A program made the position numbers and the translations under genes. Below are positions 25,898 to 36,336 of a DNA stretch of 64,000 bases, one piece after another (the first letter of the stretch is position 1; each line of letters begins with the position of its first letter). The stretch spans positions 45,914-109,913 of the forward strand of contig JAFVWT010000008.1 in the NCBI GenBank assembly GCA_017501525.1, in the 5' to 3' direction. The stretch is from Bacteroidales bacterium (GTDB lineage Bacteria > Bacteroidota > Bacteroidia > Bacteroidales > UBA932). Under the pieces are notes generated by a model, which saw only the letters and a program-made list of their open reading frames with translations, was not told the DNA's origin and did no database searches.

Positions 25898-27598
25898 TTA
25901 GAAACTGCTTTTAAGTCCTGTTGCCTTATTGAATACCAATGCGCCAGGCTTTGAATCTCTATCCTTGATATAATATCCGTTTCTCTCGAATTGTACTGCA
26001 ATAGCTGAATCATCTTCCATTAATGCAGGCTCCGCAAGAGCATCTATTTCTATCAATGATTCGGGATTAAGATAAGATTTGTAATCCTCACCTTCGGGGA
26101 TTCCACCCATATCGGCTTGTGTAAAGAGTCTGTCATACAGTCTGACATGTATCTTCTCACAATGTGCAGCCGACACCCAGCCGATAGTACCTTTAACTGA
26201 GCGCCATGGGCCTGCTCCCGGTTTGGTTGTAGGGTCATAGGTACATCTTATTTCAATGATCTTACCATTTTCATCCTTTACAACCTCCTCGCATTTTACA
26301 ATATATGAATATTTCAAACGCACCTCACCACCCGGTTTGAGACGGAAAAATTTCTTGGGAGCATCCTCCATAAAGTCGCTCCTTTCAATATATAATTCTC
26401 GTCCGAACGGAATTGTACGTGTTTCCGCCTGCGGGTCTTCCGGATTTTTGGGAGCTGTACAATATTCGATCCTACCTGTCTCCAATTCTGTAGCACCACT
26501 GCATTCACCATCATTCCAATTGGTAATCACTAACTTGACAGGATCTGTAATTACCATATAACGGTTAGAACGTTTGTTAAGGTCATCTCTGAGACACCAC
26601 TCAAGCAACGACAAATCTATAAGGTTATCCCTCTTGGCCACACCTACTTTTTCTGCAAAAGCTCTAATACTTTCCGGAGTATAACCTCTTCTGCGCAAAC
26701 CACAGATGGTAGGCATACGGGGATCATCCCATCCGCTTACAAAATTGTTTCTTACCAATTCGAGCAATTTTCTCTTGCTCATAACTGTATAGGTGAGGTT
26801 CAAACGGGCAAACTCATATTGATGTGAAGGGAATATTCCCAACTTCTCAATAAACCAATCGTACAAAGGTCTATGGACATCAAACTCCAAAGTACATATT
26901 GAGTGTGTAATATTTTCGATTGAATCACATTGTCCATGGGCATAGTCATACATAGGATAGATACACCACTTGTCGCCGGTACGGTGATGGTGAGCATGTA
27001 TTATACGATAAAGAAGAGGATCTCGGAACATCATATTTGGATGAGCCATATCTATCTTGGCCCTTAGTACCCTTGAGCCATCTTCAAATTCACCATTCTT
27101 CATCCTCTCAAACAAATTGAGGTTCTCCTCTACTGAACGGTTTCTGTACGGACTTTCAATACCGGGTTGCTGCACAGTACCCCTACCCTTACGGATTTCC
27201 TCCTGAGATTGATCATCCACATACGCAAGTCCCATACGAATAAGCTTTTGGGCCCATTCATACAATTGATCAAAATAATCTGAAGCATAAAACTCATTGG
27301 CCCACTCAAAACCAAGCCATTTGATATCTTCCTTAATTGAATCTACATATTCTGTATCTTCCTTTACCGGATTGGTATCATCAAAACGGAGATTTGTCTT
27401 TCCTCCATACTGACGGGCCAGTCCAAAATTCAAGCAAATACTTTTTGCGTGACCTATATGCAAATAACCATTAGGCTCCGGGGGAAAACGGGTCATCACA
27501 GAGGAATGTTTTCCTGTTGCCAAATCGTTTTCAATAATCTCCTCTAGAAAATTCTTCTGAACAGTAACTTCTGTCACTTCTTTTTTAACTTCTTCCAT
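25898..27598 (-). CDS. glnS: Glutaminyl-tRNA synthetase
   Basis: A 566-residue class I aminoacyl-tRNA synthetase charging tRNA-Gln. The HIGH motif is in PPEPNGYLHIGHAKSICLN, the KMSKS-like loop is VMSKRKLLELV, and DDTNPVKEDTEYVDSIKED is the characteristic GlnRS block. The anticodon-binding beta-barrels follow (residues ~340-560). A TTG two codons upstream (27604) is in frame, but ATG 27598 (MEEVKKEVTEV) is preferred. Presence of GlnRS means that at least part of tRNA-Gln charging is direct here. It lies just downstream of the S41 protease gene (10-base gap). Confidence 0.96.
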   Translation of the reverse strand: MEEVKKEVTEVTVQKNFLEEIIENDLATGKHSSVMTRFPPEPNGYLHIGHAKSICLNFGLARQYGGKTNLRFDDTNPVKEDTEYVDSIKEDIKWLGFEWANEFYASDYFDQLYEWAQKLIRMGLAYVDDQSQEEIRKGRGTVQQPGIESPYRNRSVEENLNLFERMKNGEFEDGSRVLRAKIDMAHPNMMFRDPLLYRIIHAHHHRTGDKWCIYPMYDYAHGQCDSIENITHSICTLEFDVHRPLYDWFIEKLGIFPSHQYEFARLNLTYTVMSKRKLLELVRNNFVSGWDDPRMPTICGLRRRGYTPESIRAFAEKVGVAKRDNLIDLSLLEWCLRDDLNKRSNRYMVITDPVKLVITNWNDGECSGATELETGRIEYCTAPKNPEDPQAETRTIPFGRELYIERSDFMEDAPKKFFRLKPGGEVRLKYSYIVKCEEVVKDENGKIIEIRCTYDPTTKPGAGPWRSVKGTIGWVSAAHCEKIHVRLYDRLFTQADMGGIPEGEDYKSYLNPESLIEIDALAEPALMEDDSAIAVQFERNGYYIKDRDSKPGALVFNKATGLKSSF

Positions 27599-27608
27599 GG
27601 TCAAATAT

Positions 27609-30600
27609 TTATCTGACGGGATCTGATGGAACTCCCGGCAGAGGTTTATAATTTTTAAGTTCTTCTTTCAAAACTTCAATAGCTTTGTTAAGTTGGGCAT
27701 CTTCTCCCAGATAATCATCAAAAGGATTCAAATCAACGATAATATCGGGAATAACTCCAACATTTTCAATAATCCATTCCCCATCTGTAGAATATGATGT
27801 AAAGAAAGGTGTCCGCACATCCTGTCCGTCAAGATAAGGTTTAGAACCCGAAATCCCCACTATACCTCCCCATGAGCGAACTCCAATAATCTTACCGAGG
27901 CCCAATTGACGGAATCCGTAAGGGAACAAATCTCCATCTGAAGATGAATATTTATCTATCAGGCATACTTTAGGACCGTTATGGGATTCATTGGGTACAG
28001 TAACAAGCTGTTCTCCACCATTTCGGTACATATTCATCCTATAGGCCTCTCTCTGAAGTCTTTCTAGAATCATAGGAGAAACATTTCCTCCACCATTCAT
28101 ACGGTCATCAATAATCAATGCCTTCTTACCCAACTGAGAATAGAAAAGTTTGGTAAACTCATCCAATCCTGCGACACTCATATCCGGAATATGGATATAA
28201 CCTATCTCCCCATTGCTGGCTTCGTCCACTTTCCTTATATTTTCCTGAACCCAATCATAGTAGGCAAGTGAACTTTCCTCCTTTATAGGCTTGACATAGA
28301 TAGTTCTCGCGCCATCTTCTGATGGCTTGTTGTTTACCATCAGTGCTACAGTAACCCCAACCTTGCCGACAAGAGGCTGATATATAGAGTTTAACTCCTT
28401 AGTTGACCTACCATTTATAGCTATAATATAATCACCTGCCTCTACATCCAACCCGGGCTGTGCCAATGGCGAGCGTTGGGCATTACCCCAAGAGACACCC
28501 TCAAATATCTTGTCAATCCTGAAGTATCCCGAATTATCTTTTGAAAATTTTGCCCCTAAAAGTCCTGTATCTATTTTCTTAGCCTTAGGAGCCTCTCCTG
28601 TATTTACATAACAGTGGCCTGTATTGAGTTCTCCTATCATTTCCCCTATGAGATATGTAAGGTCCTGACGATGGTTCACATAAGGAAGCAATACCGCATA
28701 TTTCTCTCTGATGGCATCCCAGTCTCTGCCAACCATATTTTCAGCATAGAAATAATCCCTGTAAATCCGCCATGTCTCATTATATATTTGATTCCACTCT
28801 TCGTGAAAATCGACTACAACACTTATATCCTCCAACGGAAGAGCCTTATCGCCCTTGAATGAAGGAACAGAAGTGACATATAATTTGCCTTTGTCTGAAA
28901 TCAAAGCCTTCTTATAGTCTGGGGTAATATCCACAACTGAACTTTTTGTCACATTGGAAACCTTGAGGTTATCCAATGAGAGTTTCTTGAGTTCTCCGCG
29001 TTCATAGTAGTATAGTGCGCCATCATAACATGCAACAAGTCTGAAATAACCACTTCCCAACGGAAGAGCCTCCGCCCTCTGAACAATATTTTCAAAATCA
29101 ATCTTGACAGATGCATCCCCATTCTCAGATATTGCCCCTACCTTTTCCTTTTTAAGAGGTTTCTGGGGAGAAATGAGACATGGATTAGGGACATCATTAT
29201 TCAAAGGCAGAACAAAAAGATAACTGTTTACCTGATACGATGCATTCCACTCCACACGGGAATAATTAGCTCTAAAATCCCTTGATGATGTATAGAAGAG
29301 ATATTTACCATCTTCTGAAAACATAGGAGAAGAACTGTCATACCACAAGGTAGTCACAACCTCAGTCCCCTTTGAAATGGTATCGTAAATATAAACTGCA
29401 GACATTCCTGTCTCGGAAGTGGTAGAATAAGCAATCCACCTTCCGTCTGAAGATATATCCACACCTCTTATACCGCCATACTTTCCTGTAATTATAACTT
29501 CACATTTTTTTGTATTCAGATTCAGGCAATAGAGTCTGTTTTTCTGATCTTGAAAATATATTCTCTCCGAATCCGGCGACCAAATTATTCCATCTGGATA
29601 ACCATTCTTAAACTTAGTCATCGCCTTAGCTTCAAAAGGATTGTCTTTATCTGCCACATACAACTGATACTCCCCGTCTTTGTCAGAGAAATATGCTATT
29701 TTCTTTCCATCGGGAGACCATTGGGGATTTCTGTCGTGCGCACCTGAGGTAGCTGTAATATTTAAGACATTGCCTGATATAGCCGGCAACATAAAAATAT
29801 CACCTCTATATGAGCACAATACCTGCGTACCGTCTGGCGAAAGCGAATATCCTCCACGAATGCGTGAACTACCTTCTTTATATGAAATTAATTTGTCACG
29901 CGAATATATAGCTTCGTCATTCAACACAATTCTGACTTTATCACATTTGTCCGAATTGACTGAATATCTGAATATCTCACCGCCGTTTTCGAAAACAATA
30001 TAGTTGTCACAAAAAGAAGGGAATTTACAATCATATTCTGTAAAATCGGTAACCTTCCTTATCTGTTTGGTATTTGTATCATAACAAAATAGGTTCATTA
30101 TCTGATCCCTGTCTGACATAAAGAAGATTTTGTCACCGATCCACATCGGGAAAATATCTTGCGCGTCATTATTGGTGATATTCTCCAACTCGGTAGTACC
30201 TACTTTATTTATCCAGATATCATCTGCCTGACCGCCCCTATAATATTTCCATGTACGGAATTCTCTGAACATTCTATTGAGCGCCAAATATTTACCATCA
30301 GGAGAATAAGAACAGAATCCCCCTTCGGTGGTTGGTATCTGCTCACTCTGTGAGCCATCTGCAGAGACCTTGAACAACAATCCTCTCAGACCGGCGAAAG
30401 AGTACCATTTGCTCCTATACACAATATCCTTACCATCCGGGGTCCAGCACATAACAATATTGTCGGGACCCATTCTGTCCCCAATATCATCTCTATCCAC
30501 AGTAGCACTATATGTAATTCTCACAGGAGCACCTCCATCAATAGGCATTGTATACACTTCAGTATTCCCATCATACTGACCGGTAAAAGCAATCGTGCGG

Positions 30601-30827
30601 CCATCCGGGGAAATACGAGAAAAGACCTCGTAACCAATATCTGAAGTAAGTCGGGTAGCTACACCCCCATCTACAGATACCGAATACAAGTCACCGGCAT
30701 AAGAAAATACAATTTTTTCATTGCTGACAGAGGGAAAACGTAAAAGTTTAGCCTCATTGGAACCTTCTGCAAAAATAGAAACAGAGCATAAAAGCGCTGC
30801 AACACTCAAAAGAATATTCCGTTTCAT
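27609..30827 (-). CDS. Tricorn-like S41 family protease with PD40 beta-propeller and PDZ domain
   Basis: A 1072-residue exported protein (signal peptide MKRNILLSVAALLCSVSIFA). Residues ~30-600 contain many WD40/PD40-type repeats with SPDGKYLAL, SPDGTQVLC, SPDGKKIAYFSD and SSDGRWIAYST. A C1-like helical region and PDZ (DIIAINGRSTKEL-like YIIAINGRSTKEL) precede the S41 domain, whose catalytic serine is in YSSSDGD (960-966). The plan matches bacterial tricorn protease homologues, which degrade peptides. It has a YAGDLYSVSVDGG start typical of the family. The 3-base gap to yicC upstream suggests cotranscription. Confidence 0.93.
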   Translation of the reverse strand: MKRNILLSVAALLCSVSIFAEGSNEAKLLRFPSVSNEKIVFSYAGDLYSVSVDGGVATRLTSDIGYEVFSRISPDGRTIAFTGQYDGNTEVYTMPIDGGAPVRITYSATVDRDDIGDRMGPDNIVMCWTPDGKDIVYRSKWYSFAGLRGLLFKVSADGSQSEQIPTTEGGFCSYSPDGKYLALNRMFREFRTWKYYRGGQADDIWINKVGTTELENITNNDAQDIFPMWIGDKIFFMSDRDQIMNLFCYDTNTKQIRKVTDFTEYDCKFPSFCDNYIVFENGGEIFRYSVNSDKCDKVRIVLNDEAIYSRDKLISYKEGSSRIRGGYSLSPDGTQVLCSYRGDIFMLPAISGNVLNITATSGAHDRNPQWSPDGKKIAYFSDKDGEYQLYVADKDNPFEAKAMTKFKNGYPDGIIWSPDSERIYFQDQKNRLYCLNLNTKKCEVIITGKYGGIRGVDISSDGRWIAYSTTSETGMSAVYIYDTISKGTEVVTTLWYDSSSPMFSEDGKYLFYTSSRDFRANYSRVEWNASYQVNSYLFVLPLNNDVPNPCLISPQKPLKKEKVGAISENGDASVKIDFENIVQRAEALPLGSGYFRLVACYDGALYYYERGELKKLSLDNLKVSNVTKSSVVDITPDYKKALISDKGKLYVTSVPSFKGDKALPLEDISVVVDFHEEWNQIYNETWRIYRDYFYAENMVGRDWDAIREKYAVLLPYVNHRQDLTYLIGEMIGELNTGHCYVNTGEAPKAKKIDTGLLGAKFSKDNSGYFRIDKIFEGVSWGNAQRSPLAQPGLDVEAGDYIIAINGRSTKELNSIYQPLVGKVGVTVALMVNNKPSEDGARTIYVKPIKEESSLAYYDWVQENIRKVDEASNGEIGYIHIPDMSVAGLDEFTKLFYSQLGKKALIIDDRMNGGGNVSPMILERLQREAYRMNMYRNGGEQLVTVPNESHNGPKVCLIDKYSSSDGDLFPYGFRQLGLGKIIGVRSWGGIVGISGSKPYLDGQDVRTPFFTSYSTDGEWIIENVGVIPDIIVDLNPFDDYLGEDAQLNKAIEVLKEELKNYKPLPGVPSDPVR

Positions 30828-30829
30828 AA

Positions 30830-31705
30830 TTATAAAATATTTAAAACCTGTTCCTTAATTTTCTCAAGCTCATCCTTCATCATCACAACACAACGCTGCA
30901 TATCTACCTGATTTGATTTTGAGCCCAAGGTATTTATCTCACGACCCATCTCCTGAGCAATGAATCCGAGTTTCTTTCCTGGAAAATCTTCATTACCCAT
31001 AGTTTCCAGAAAATAACTACAATGTTGCCTCAGTCGTACCTTTTCTTCATTTACATCCAGCTTCTCGATGTAAAAAATCATTTCCTGCTCAAATCGAGAT
31101 TGGTCCTGAATTACTTCTAACTCATTCATTTTTGAAGATATACGATCTTTGATAGACTCTATTCTGAGAGACTCATAATGTTCTACCTCCTGAAGATGTT
31201 TCAATATATTATCAACCCTCTCTTCAAGATCTTTTCTGAGTACAACTCCTTCTGTTTCTCTGAAATCCTTCAGCTGCTCCACTGCTTTTACAATTGCACG
31301 ATATATCGCATCCCAACATTCTGCAGACATATCTTCCTTATGGGCAGATACCACATCAGGCATTCTTAAGATTGTAGAAACTATATCATGTTGATTTTCA
31401 ATACATAACCCTACTGATTCCGAAGCTTCCACTATTGCCGCATAATATTTGGCAAAAAGTGCTTTGTCAATTTCCCGAGGTTCAACCCCTTCAATCTGCT
31501 CAGAAGTTATATACAAATCTATATTACCTCTGACAAGTTCTCTGGCTATATACTGCCTTACCGACAATTCATGCTCCCGTGGGATAATCTGCGTCTTTAC
31601 AGACAAATCGCAATTCTTGCCATTAAGTGAACGTATCTCCGCTATATACTTTTTATTCTCAAAAGTGGCTTCGGCCTTGCCATAGCCCGTCATAGATCTA
31701 ATCAT
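30830..31705 (-). CDS. yicC: YicC family endoribonuclease-like protein
   Basis: A 291-residue protein with the canonical N-terminus MIRSMTGYGKAEA and RSLNGKNCDLSVKT (family RSVNHRFLD-like block). The C-terminal DUF1732 helix includes YFLETMGNEDFPGKKLGFIAQEMGREINTLGSKSNQ, which is nearly diagnostic. YicC proteins are a stress-associated endoribonuclease family in E. coli and B. subtilis. It ends 3 bases before the tricorn-like gene. In many bacteria it precedes gmk; here it does not. Confidence 0.93.
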   Translation of the reverse strand: MIRSMTGYGKAEATFENKKYIAEIRSLNGKNCDLSVKTQIIPREHELSVRQYIARELVRGNIDLYITSEQIEGVEPREIDKALFAKYYAAIVEASESVGLCIENQHDIVSTILRMPDVVSAHKEDMSAECWDAIYRAIVKAVEQLKDFRETEGVVLRKDLEERVDNILKHLQEVEHYESLRIESIKDRISSKMNELEVIQDQSRFEQEMIFYIEKLDVNEEKVRLRQHCSYFLETMGNEDFPGKKLGFIAQEMGREINTLGSKSNQVDMQRCVVMMKDELEKIKEQVLNIL

Positions 31706-31753
31706 ATCAAAATCAATATTTTATAATGGAACCTTAACATACCTGTTTTACCA

Positions 31754-32643
31754 TTACAGGGTCCCGCCTAAAAGTTTCTTGGAGATCCCTGCCCAATTGC
31801 GGCTGAGCTCCTCCATTCCTAAAATTTCACATGCAACAGAAATATTATGAGCTGCATACCCCCTTTTTTTAACATTTCCACTCTTGGTCTCCTCAAGCCA
31901 TATTTCCATAGCTTTTTCCCATTCAAATATATAAGCATAGTAGTATGCCTGAGTCCAGGAGCCATTGTTATAAACATATATTCTTTTGTTCACACTCTCC
32001 CACGATGGGAAAAACTCTTGGGCTGCAGATAGCCCAATTGTGATAAATGAATCGGATATCCCATCTGAAATCTTACTTAGCGCAGATACCTTTGGAAGAG
32101 GCTCCTCCGACATAAGTAACCAACTCTCCATCTCATTTATATGCACCCTGAGAGATACACCCTCCACTCCATTTCTGTAAAGCGTCAGGTTCATCCGATA
32201 TGGCATCGAAATGATACTCTGAGCAAGATACCTGCCATCGTAATACCCTTTCTGCTGAGGGTAGCTCATTTCAAAGTCACCGACTGAAAGTGAATCGACA
32301 ACAACTATATAATCTGTACCGGTATAACTGTACAAGAAGTCAATATCACCCTGTCCGTTGATATCCAACTCGTCCCTATAAAAGAAATATACCGGAACAT
32401 CCCCTGCATCCAAGGACAAGTTCTGCTCCATACTTTGTGCGATCCCGATACAGGCATTACTAAGATATATACTATCTGTACTTCCTCTCTGAGATAGGGC
32501 AATCACAGAGGGGATCTTTCCATTGAAATCCACATTGTTGGCAGAAGGAACCTTCTTGTCCACCGAAACAGTATAACTAATCGGAGCACAAGAAGATACA
32601 ATCAAAACAACCAATATATAAAAGATATATTTCAATTTCACAC
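31754..32643 (-). CDS. Hypothetical lipoprotein, DUF6340-like
   Basis: About 296 residues with a lipoprotein signal ending in LIVSSC. The start codon is not ATG: TTG 32647 and GTG 32643 are the available starts, and GTG giving MKLKYIFYILVVLIVSSC is preferred because it abuts the rimO stop. The body has DFNGKIPSVIALSQRGSTD, SYTGTDYIVVVDSLSVGDFE and a helical C-terminal part (TQAYYYAYIFEWEKAMEIWLEETKSG) that looks like TPR-type helices. It resembles the Bacteroidales DUF6340 lipoproteins, unknown function. Weak family assignment. Confidence 0.7.
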
Positions 32644-33972
32644 TCAACGCTTTACTAATTCCGCATTCAAATCATATTCATCAGCGCCCACAATCCTAAC
32701 TTCAGCAAAAGTACCAACAAGACTCTCAGGGGAATCAATACCTGAAGCATCAATCAGGACCTCCCCATCTACATCAGGGGCCTCCTTACTGGTTCGGGCA
32801 ACCAATTCACAACGGTCCTCGGCAAAAGAGTCAATCAAGACCCTCTCATACGAGCCTATCCTACTCTCGTTAAAAGCTAATGAGACACTTGCCTGCAACT
32901 CCATCAACTCTTCAAGTCTTTGTTGCTTGATTTCCTGAGAGACGGTATCTTTGAGATTTTGAGCTCCCCAAGTTCCCTCTTCCTCAGAATAAGCAAAAGC
33001 GCCCAATCTTTCTATCTTATAATCATTGACAAACGAAAGCAAATCATCAAACTCCGCTTCTCCTTCTCCGGGATGTCCCACCATCATTGTTGTTCTAAGT
33101 ACAATTCCGGGAACTGCTTTACGCATCCTTTCCACCAACGCACGGGTCTGACTGCCATCTATTGACCGACGCATAGCTGACAACACAGCATCAGAAGAAT
33201 GTTGCAATGGAATGTCCATATATTTGCACATCTTTTCAGAAGATGCCATTATTTCCAATAAATCTTCAGGGAAAGATGCCGGATACGAATATAGAACTCT
33301 AATCCACTCTATATCCTTTATATCCAACAACTTTGTCACAAGTTTGGAGAGAGCTCTCTCCCTATACAAATCAAGTCCGTAGTAGGTTGTATCCTGAGCA
33401 ATCAACACCAGTTCCTTTACACCCGCACCGGCTAAAGAGTAAGCCTCATCAACCAATTTCTCTATCGGTACTGAGACATGTGCCCCCCTGATTCCAGGTA
33501 TTGCACAATAAGAACATTTTCTGTCGCATCCCTCTGAAACCTTCAGATATGCGTAGTGGGATGGAGTTGTCAGAAATCTTCGAGTCTCCAACAGAGGATT
33601 CATCTTTACTCCGAGTTCTGCAAGAATCGGAACGATGGAAAAAGCTCCAAAAAACTTGTCTACTTGCGGTATCTCTTCCTTCAAATCAGACCCATAGCGC
33701 TGCGAAAGACATCCCATCACATACAATTTTTCAACACTTCCTTCTTCCTTAGCCTCAACCCCTTCCAGGATTGCCTCAATAGACTCCTCCTTCGCATCAA
33801 GGATAAATCCGCAAGTATTTATTATCAGAATATCAGTTCTACCTCCTATTAATTGATCTCCCTCGGGAATAATCTCAAATCCCGCTGCAGCCAATTGAAC
33901 AAGCAGATGCTCCGAATCAACACGATTCTTCGAGCACCCCATTGTTACGACCTGAACTCTTTTACCTCCCAT
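32644..33972 (-). CDS. rimO: Ribosomal protein S12 methylthiotransferase
   Basis: A 442-residue radical-SAM methylthiotransferase that adds a methylthio group to an aspartate of ribosomal protein S12. N-terminal cluster cysteines are C13, C54 and C88 in the UPF0004 domain; the radical SAM motif C149-x3-C153-x2-C156 is in SEGCDRKCSYCAIPG. A TRAM domain closes the protein (ERVLIDSFAEDRCELVART). ICxHLQxxxQ-like MDIPLQHSSDAVL and the RxTMMVGHPGE loop support RimO over MiaB. It overlaps the lipoprotein gene's possible TTG start and follows DUF5606 by 11 bases. Confidence 0.94.
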   Translation of the reverse strand: MGGKRVQVVTMGCSKNRVDSEHLLVQLAAAGFEIIPEGDQLIGGRTDILIINTCGFILDAKEESIEAILEGVEAKEEGSVEKLYVMGCLSQRYGSDLKEEIPQVDKFFGAFSIVPILAELGVKMNPLLETRRFLTTPSHYAYLKVSEGCDRKCSYCAIPGIRGAHVSVPIEKLVDEAYSLAGAGVKELVLIAQDTTYYGLDLYRERALSKLVTKLLDIKDIEWIRVLYSYPASFPEDLLEIMASSEKMCKYMDIPLQHSSDAVLSAMRRSIDGSQTRALVERMRKAVPGIVLRTTMMVGHPGEGEAEFDDLLSFVNDYKIERLGAFAYSEEEGTWGAQNLKDTVSQEIKQQRLEELMELQASVSLAFNESRIGSYERVLIDSFAEDRCELVARTSKEAPDVDGEVLIDASGIDSPESLVGTFAEVRIVGADEYDLNAELVKR

Positions 33973-33983
33973 ATCCGAGAGTA

Positions 33984-34418
33984 TTATTCTTCTTTTGAAT
34001 CTTCTTGAGCCTGCTCACTCTCATCATCAACGAAATCAAGCGATGCATACTCTTTCAAGATATTGTACCACTGAACAACTTTTTTCATATGAGATGGATA
34101 AAATCTCTCAGAATCATATCCGGGAACCACCTCTGCAAAGAAATTCACCAGAACCTTCTGCTGAGCCTTTGCATCAGGAGCAAAATCTTCTCCAAGATGA
34201 GCCTTCATCTTTTCAAATACTTCTTTCAAAGGCATTTCACCTTCCTCCGTATAAATAGCTATATCAGAAAGGGATGAGACTTTGGCAGTATGTCCGAACA
34301 CACTCCTTTTTTTGGTTAGAAGAGATTCTGCAATCATACCTGTTCTGGCTTGAGATATATAAGTAAATAAACCTTGTTCTCCTGAAATTGATAAAACTTT
34401 CTGTAAATCTGTTTTCAT
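33984..34418 (-). CDS. DUF5606 domain protein
   Basis: A 144-residue cytoplasmic protein starting MKTDLQKVLSISGEQGLFTY, with SLTTKKRSVF-type strand and LSDIAIYTEEGEMPLKEVFEKM. This is the Bacteroidota-restricted DUF5606 family, of unknown function, regularly found beside coaE. The C-terminus is acidic and low-complexity (DDESEQAQEDSKEE). It lies 15 bases after coaE and is probably cotranscribed with it and rimO. Confidence 0.88.
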   Translation of the reverse strand: MKTDLQKVLSISGEQGLFTYISQARTGMIAESLLTKKRSVFGHTAKVSSLSDIAIYTEEGEMPLKEVFEKMKAHLGEDFAPDAKAQQKVLVNFFAEVVPGYDSERFYPSHMKKVVQWYNILKEYASLDFVDDESEQAQEDSKEE

Positions 34419-34433
34419 TCTAAAATCTTTATT

Positions 34434-35036
34434 CTATAAGTTATTAATTGTCATTTTATTGTAAACGTCTATCACCTGAGGAAGTATAGCTCTTTGAGAA
34501 TCTGACTCAATCACATAATCAGAGTGGGAAATCCTCTGATGATCAGACCATTGTTTTGATATTCTTGCCTGCACACTCTCACGAGTAGCATTACTACGAG
34601 CCATGGCCCTGCTGATTCGCAACTCAAGAGGAGCCCTAACAGTCAAGACTTTATCATAGATTCCATTAAAAATGGGTTTCTCCAGCAAAATAGCCGATTC
34701 TAAAATAAGAAAAGGGAAACCACATTCACTCTGAAGAGATTTCCACTTTTTAATATCATCTAAAAGATAGGGATATACCAACTCCTCCAAGGATTTCATC
34801 AAAGAACTCTCACTGAAGAGCCTTGAAGCCATGTACTCTTTATTCAGTTTTCCATCCCTAACCACCTCATTTCCTATAAGGTACTTTAACTTTTCAAGCA
34901 ACTCGCAATTTTCTGTATATAGAGCTTTTGTTCTTCTGTCAGTATCGTACACAGGGATTCCCATAGCGGAGAAAATATTTGAAACAAAACTTTTTCCACT
35001 ACCGATACCTCCTGTTATCAACAATAATTCTGCCAT
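34434..35036 (-). CDS. coaE: Dephospho-CoA kinase
   Basis: A 200-residue P-loop kinase for the last step of coenzyme A synthesis. Walker A is GGIGSGKSFVS, followed by MGIPVYDTDRRTKAL with the catalytic Asp, and the lid is in LRISRAMARSNATRESVQARISKQW. Full length. It starts 3 bases after the YbbR-like gene and is part of the conserved nusB-yajC-ybbR-coaE-DUF5606 order of Bacteroidota. Confidence 0.95.
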   Translation of the reverse strand: MAELLLITGGIGSGKSFVSNIFSAMGIPVYDTDRRTKALYTENCELLEKLKYLIGNEVVRDGKLNKEYMASRLFSESSLMKSLEELVYPYLLDDIKKWKSLQSECGFPFLILESAILLEKPIFNGIYDKVLTVRAPLELRISRAMARSNATRESVQARISKQWSDHQRISHSDYVIESDSQRAILPQVIDVYNKMTINNL

Positions 35037-35039
35037 ACT

Positions 35040-36002
35040 CTATTTATCAATCACGATACAATCCACAACTCTCGGGTTTATCTCATAAGTAATGATCCCT
35101 TGTGGCATATTATCCCATACAGGGACCACTCTGGAATTGATGGACTGCAAATAATCAGAATATTTGACTATAAATCTGACGTCATCATCGTCAAATCTAA
35201 CCCTTGAAAAAAATCTTCTGTATGTTACATCAACAGTAGAAGGGAGAATGATCATATCCTTTTCTTGCGGCAAATCTACTGTTTCGACTTTTACTGTCAC
35301 GGTTTCCTCAACATACCTTGCGACATCAATAGTATAATAGACTGAATTTGTAGAATATTGTATATGTCTCTGAGGAACAATATCCAATATGCCGTTCAGC
35401 GAGGTCTTCACATCCGTTTCATAAAAAGCCTCCGTCCATACCGAGTCAATTACACTAATGTAATGGGCCTCTCCATATATATCTATACTATCAGGTTTGA
35501 GAGATATATCTCCAACAGGCATATATTGACCTGAATATTCAATAAACATTCGCGGCACAATCGGAACCCTCTTATATTCCATTCTAGAAATCAGGAAATC
35601 GAGCCTTTCTGTAACGACAAATTCAAGTTCGACATCCTCATCCAAAGCCCCTACAATATTCCCGGTGATATCTGCAGTATTTACATAAAACAAATCACTC
35701 ACCTGGTCATTCTGTCTAATATCTTCAGGCAAAACATCCAAAACTATTTTGCTCCTTTTACCAAAGCGCTGAGCCAAAATATAATAACCATTCGCCTTCC
35801 CCCGAATAATCAAAACTTCCTCGGAAGTTGAATGATTTACCCTACCCTGCAACGAGGTAGACATTTCCACCTCATATTCCAGAAACACCGAATAGGTCAT
35901 GGAAAGATTGTGCATCAACCATATAATCAATGCAGATATAATAGAGAGTAGCAAAATAAGCCACTCTCTACCATCTTTCCCATTATTTTCCTGTTCGGTC
36001 AT
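35040..36002 (-). CDS. YbbR-like domain membrane protein
   Basis: A 320-residue protein with one N-terminal membrane segment (WLILLLSIISALIIWLMHN, residues ~14-32) and an extracytoplasmic part of YbbR-like beta repeats (RVPIVPRMFIEYSGQYMPVGD, PDSIDIYGEAHYISVIDSVWTE). The family in Firmicutes stimulates diadenylate cyclase; in Bacteroidota its role is unknown, and no cyclase gene lies in the window. It sits between yajC and coaE, 10 and 3 bases away. Confidence 0.85.
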   Translation of the reverse strand: MTEQENNGKDGREWLILLLSIISALIIWLMHNLSMTYSVFLEYEVEMSTSLQGRVNHSTSEEVLIIRGKANGYYILAQRFGKRSKIVLDVLPEDIRQNDQVSDLFYVNTADITGNIVGALDEDVELEFVVTERLDFLISRMEYKRVPIVPRMFIEYSGQYMPVGDISLKPDSIDIYGEAHYISVIDSVWTEAFYETDVKTSLNGILDIVPQRHIQYSTNSVYYTIDVARYVEETVTVKVETVDLPQEKDMIILPSTVDVTYRRFFSRVRFDDDDVRFIVKYSDYLQSINSRVVPVWDNMPQGIITYEINPRVVDCIVIDK

Positions 36003-36012
36003 AAAATTGACA

Positions 36013-36336
36013 TTATTTACTTTGAACGTCAGTAATATCGTTTACTACACAAGTTTTGTCAACTTTGATCTTAACACCGTTGTCTACCTCCAACAACAGG
36101 TGATTGTCCTTTACATCCGCCACGATTCCATAGATACCACCTACAGTCACGACCTTATCACCCTTCTTTATATTTTCTCTAAATTTGGCAATCTCTTTCT
36201 GTTTCTTCTGCTGAGGTCTGATCATGAAGAAATACATAACTACAAAAATCAGCAACATCATAATCAAGAAAGAGTACTGTTGTAGGCCGCCAGGTTGCGC
36301 ACCTTGTGTCTGTAACAAAATTGTAATCAAATTCAT
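36013..36336 (-). CDS. yajC: Sec translocon accessory subunit YajC
   Basis: A 107-residue single-span membrane protein, accessory to SecDF in protein export. From ATG 36336 it begins MNLITILLQTQ, then has the membrane helix YSFLIMMLLIFVVMYFFMIRPQQKKQKE, the diagnostic RPQxKxxKE junction, and the soluble tail GDKVVTVGGIYGIVADVKD. ATG 36342 is an alternative two codons earlier. A longer frame to 36396 runs into the repeat region and is rejected. Confidence 0.93.
   Translation of the reverse strand: MNLITILLQTQGAQPGGLQQYSFLIMMLLIFVVMYFFMIRPQQKKQKEIAKFRENIKKGDKVVTVGGIYGIVADVKDNHLLLEVDNGVKIKVDKTCVVNDITDVQSK

Noticed and set aside
27599-27604. Upstream TTG starts for glnS, nusB (37689), purD (49903) and the cyclotransferase (6312)
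   Set aside because: In each case an ATG within a few codons gives the family-typical N-terminus, so the non-ATG starts were dropped.
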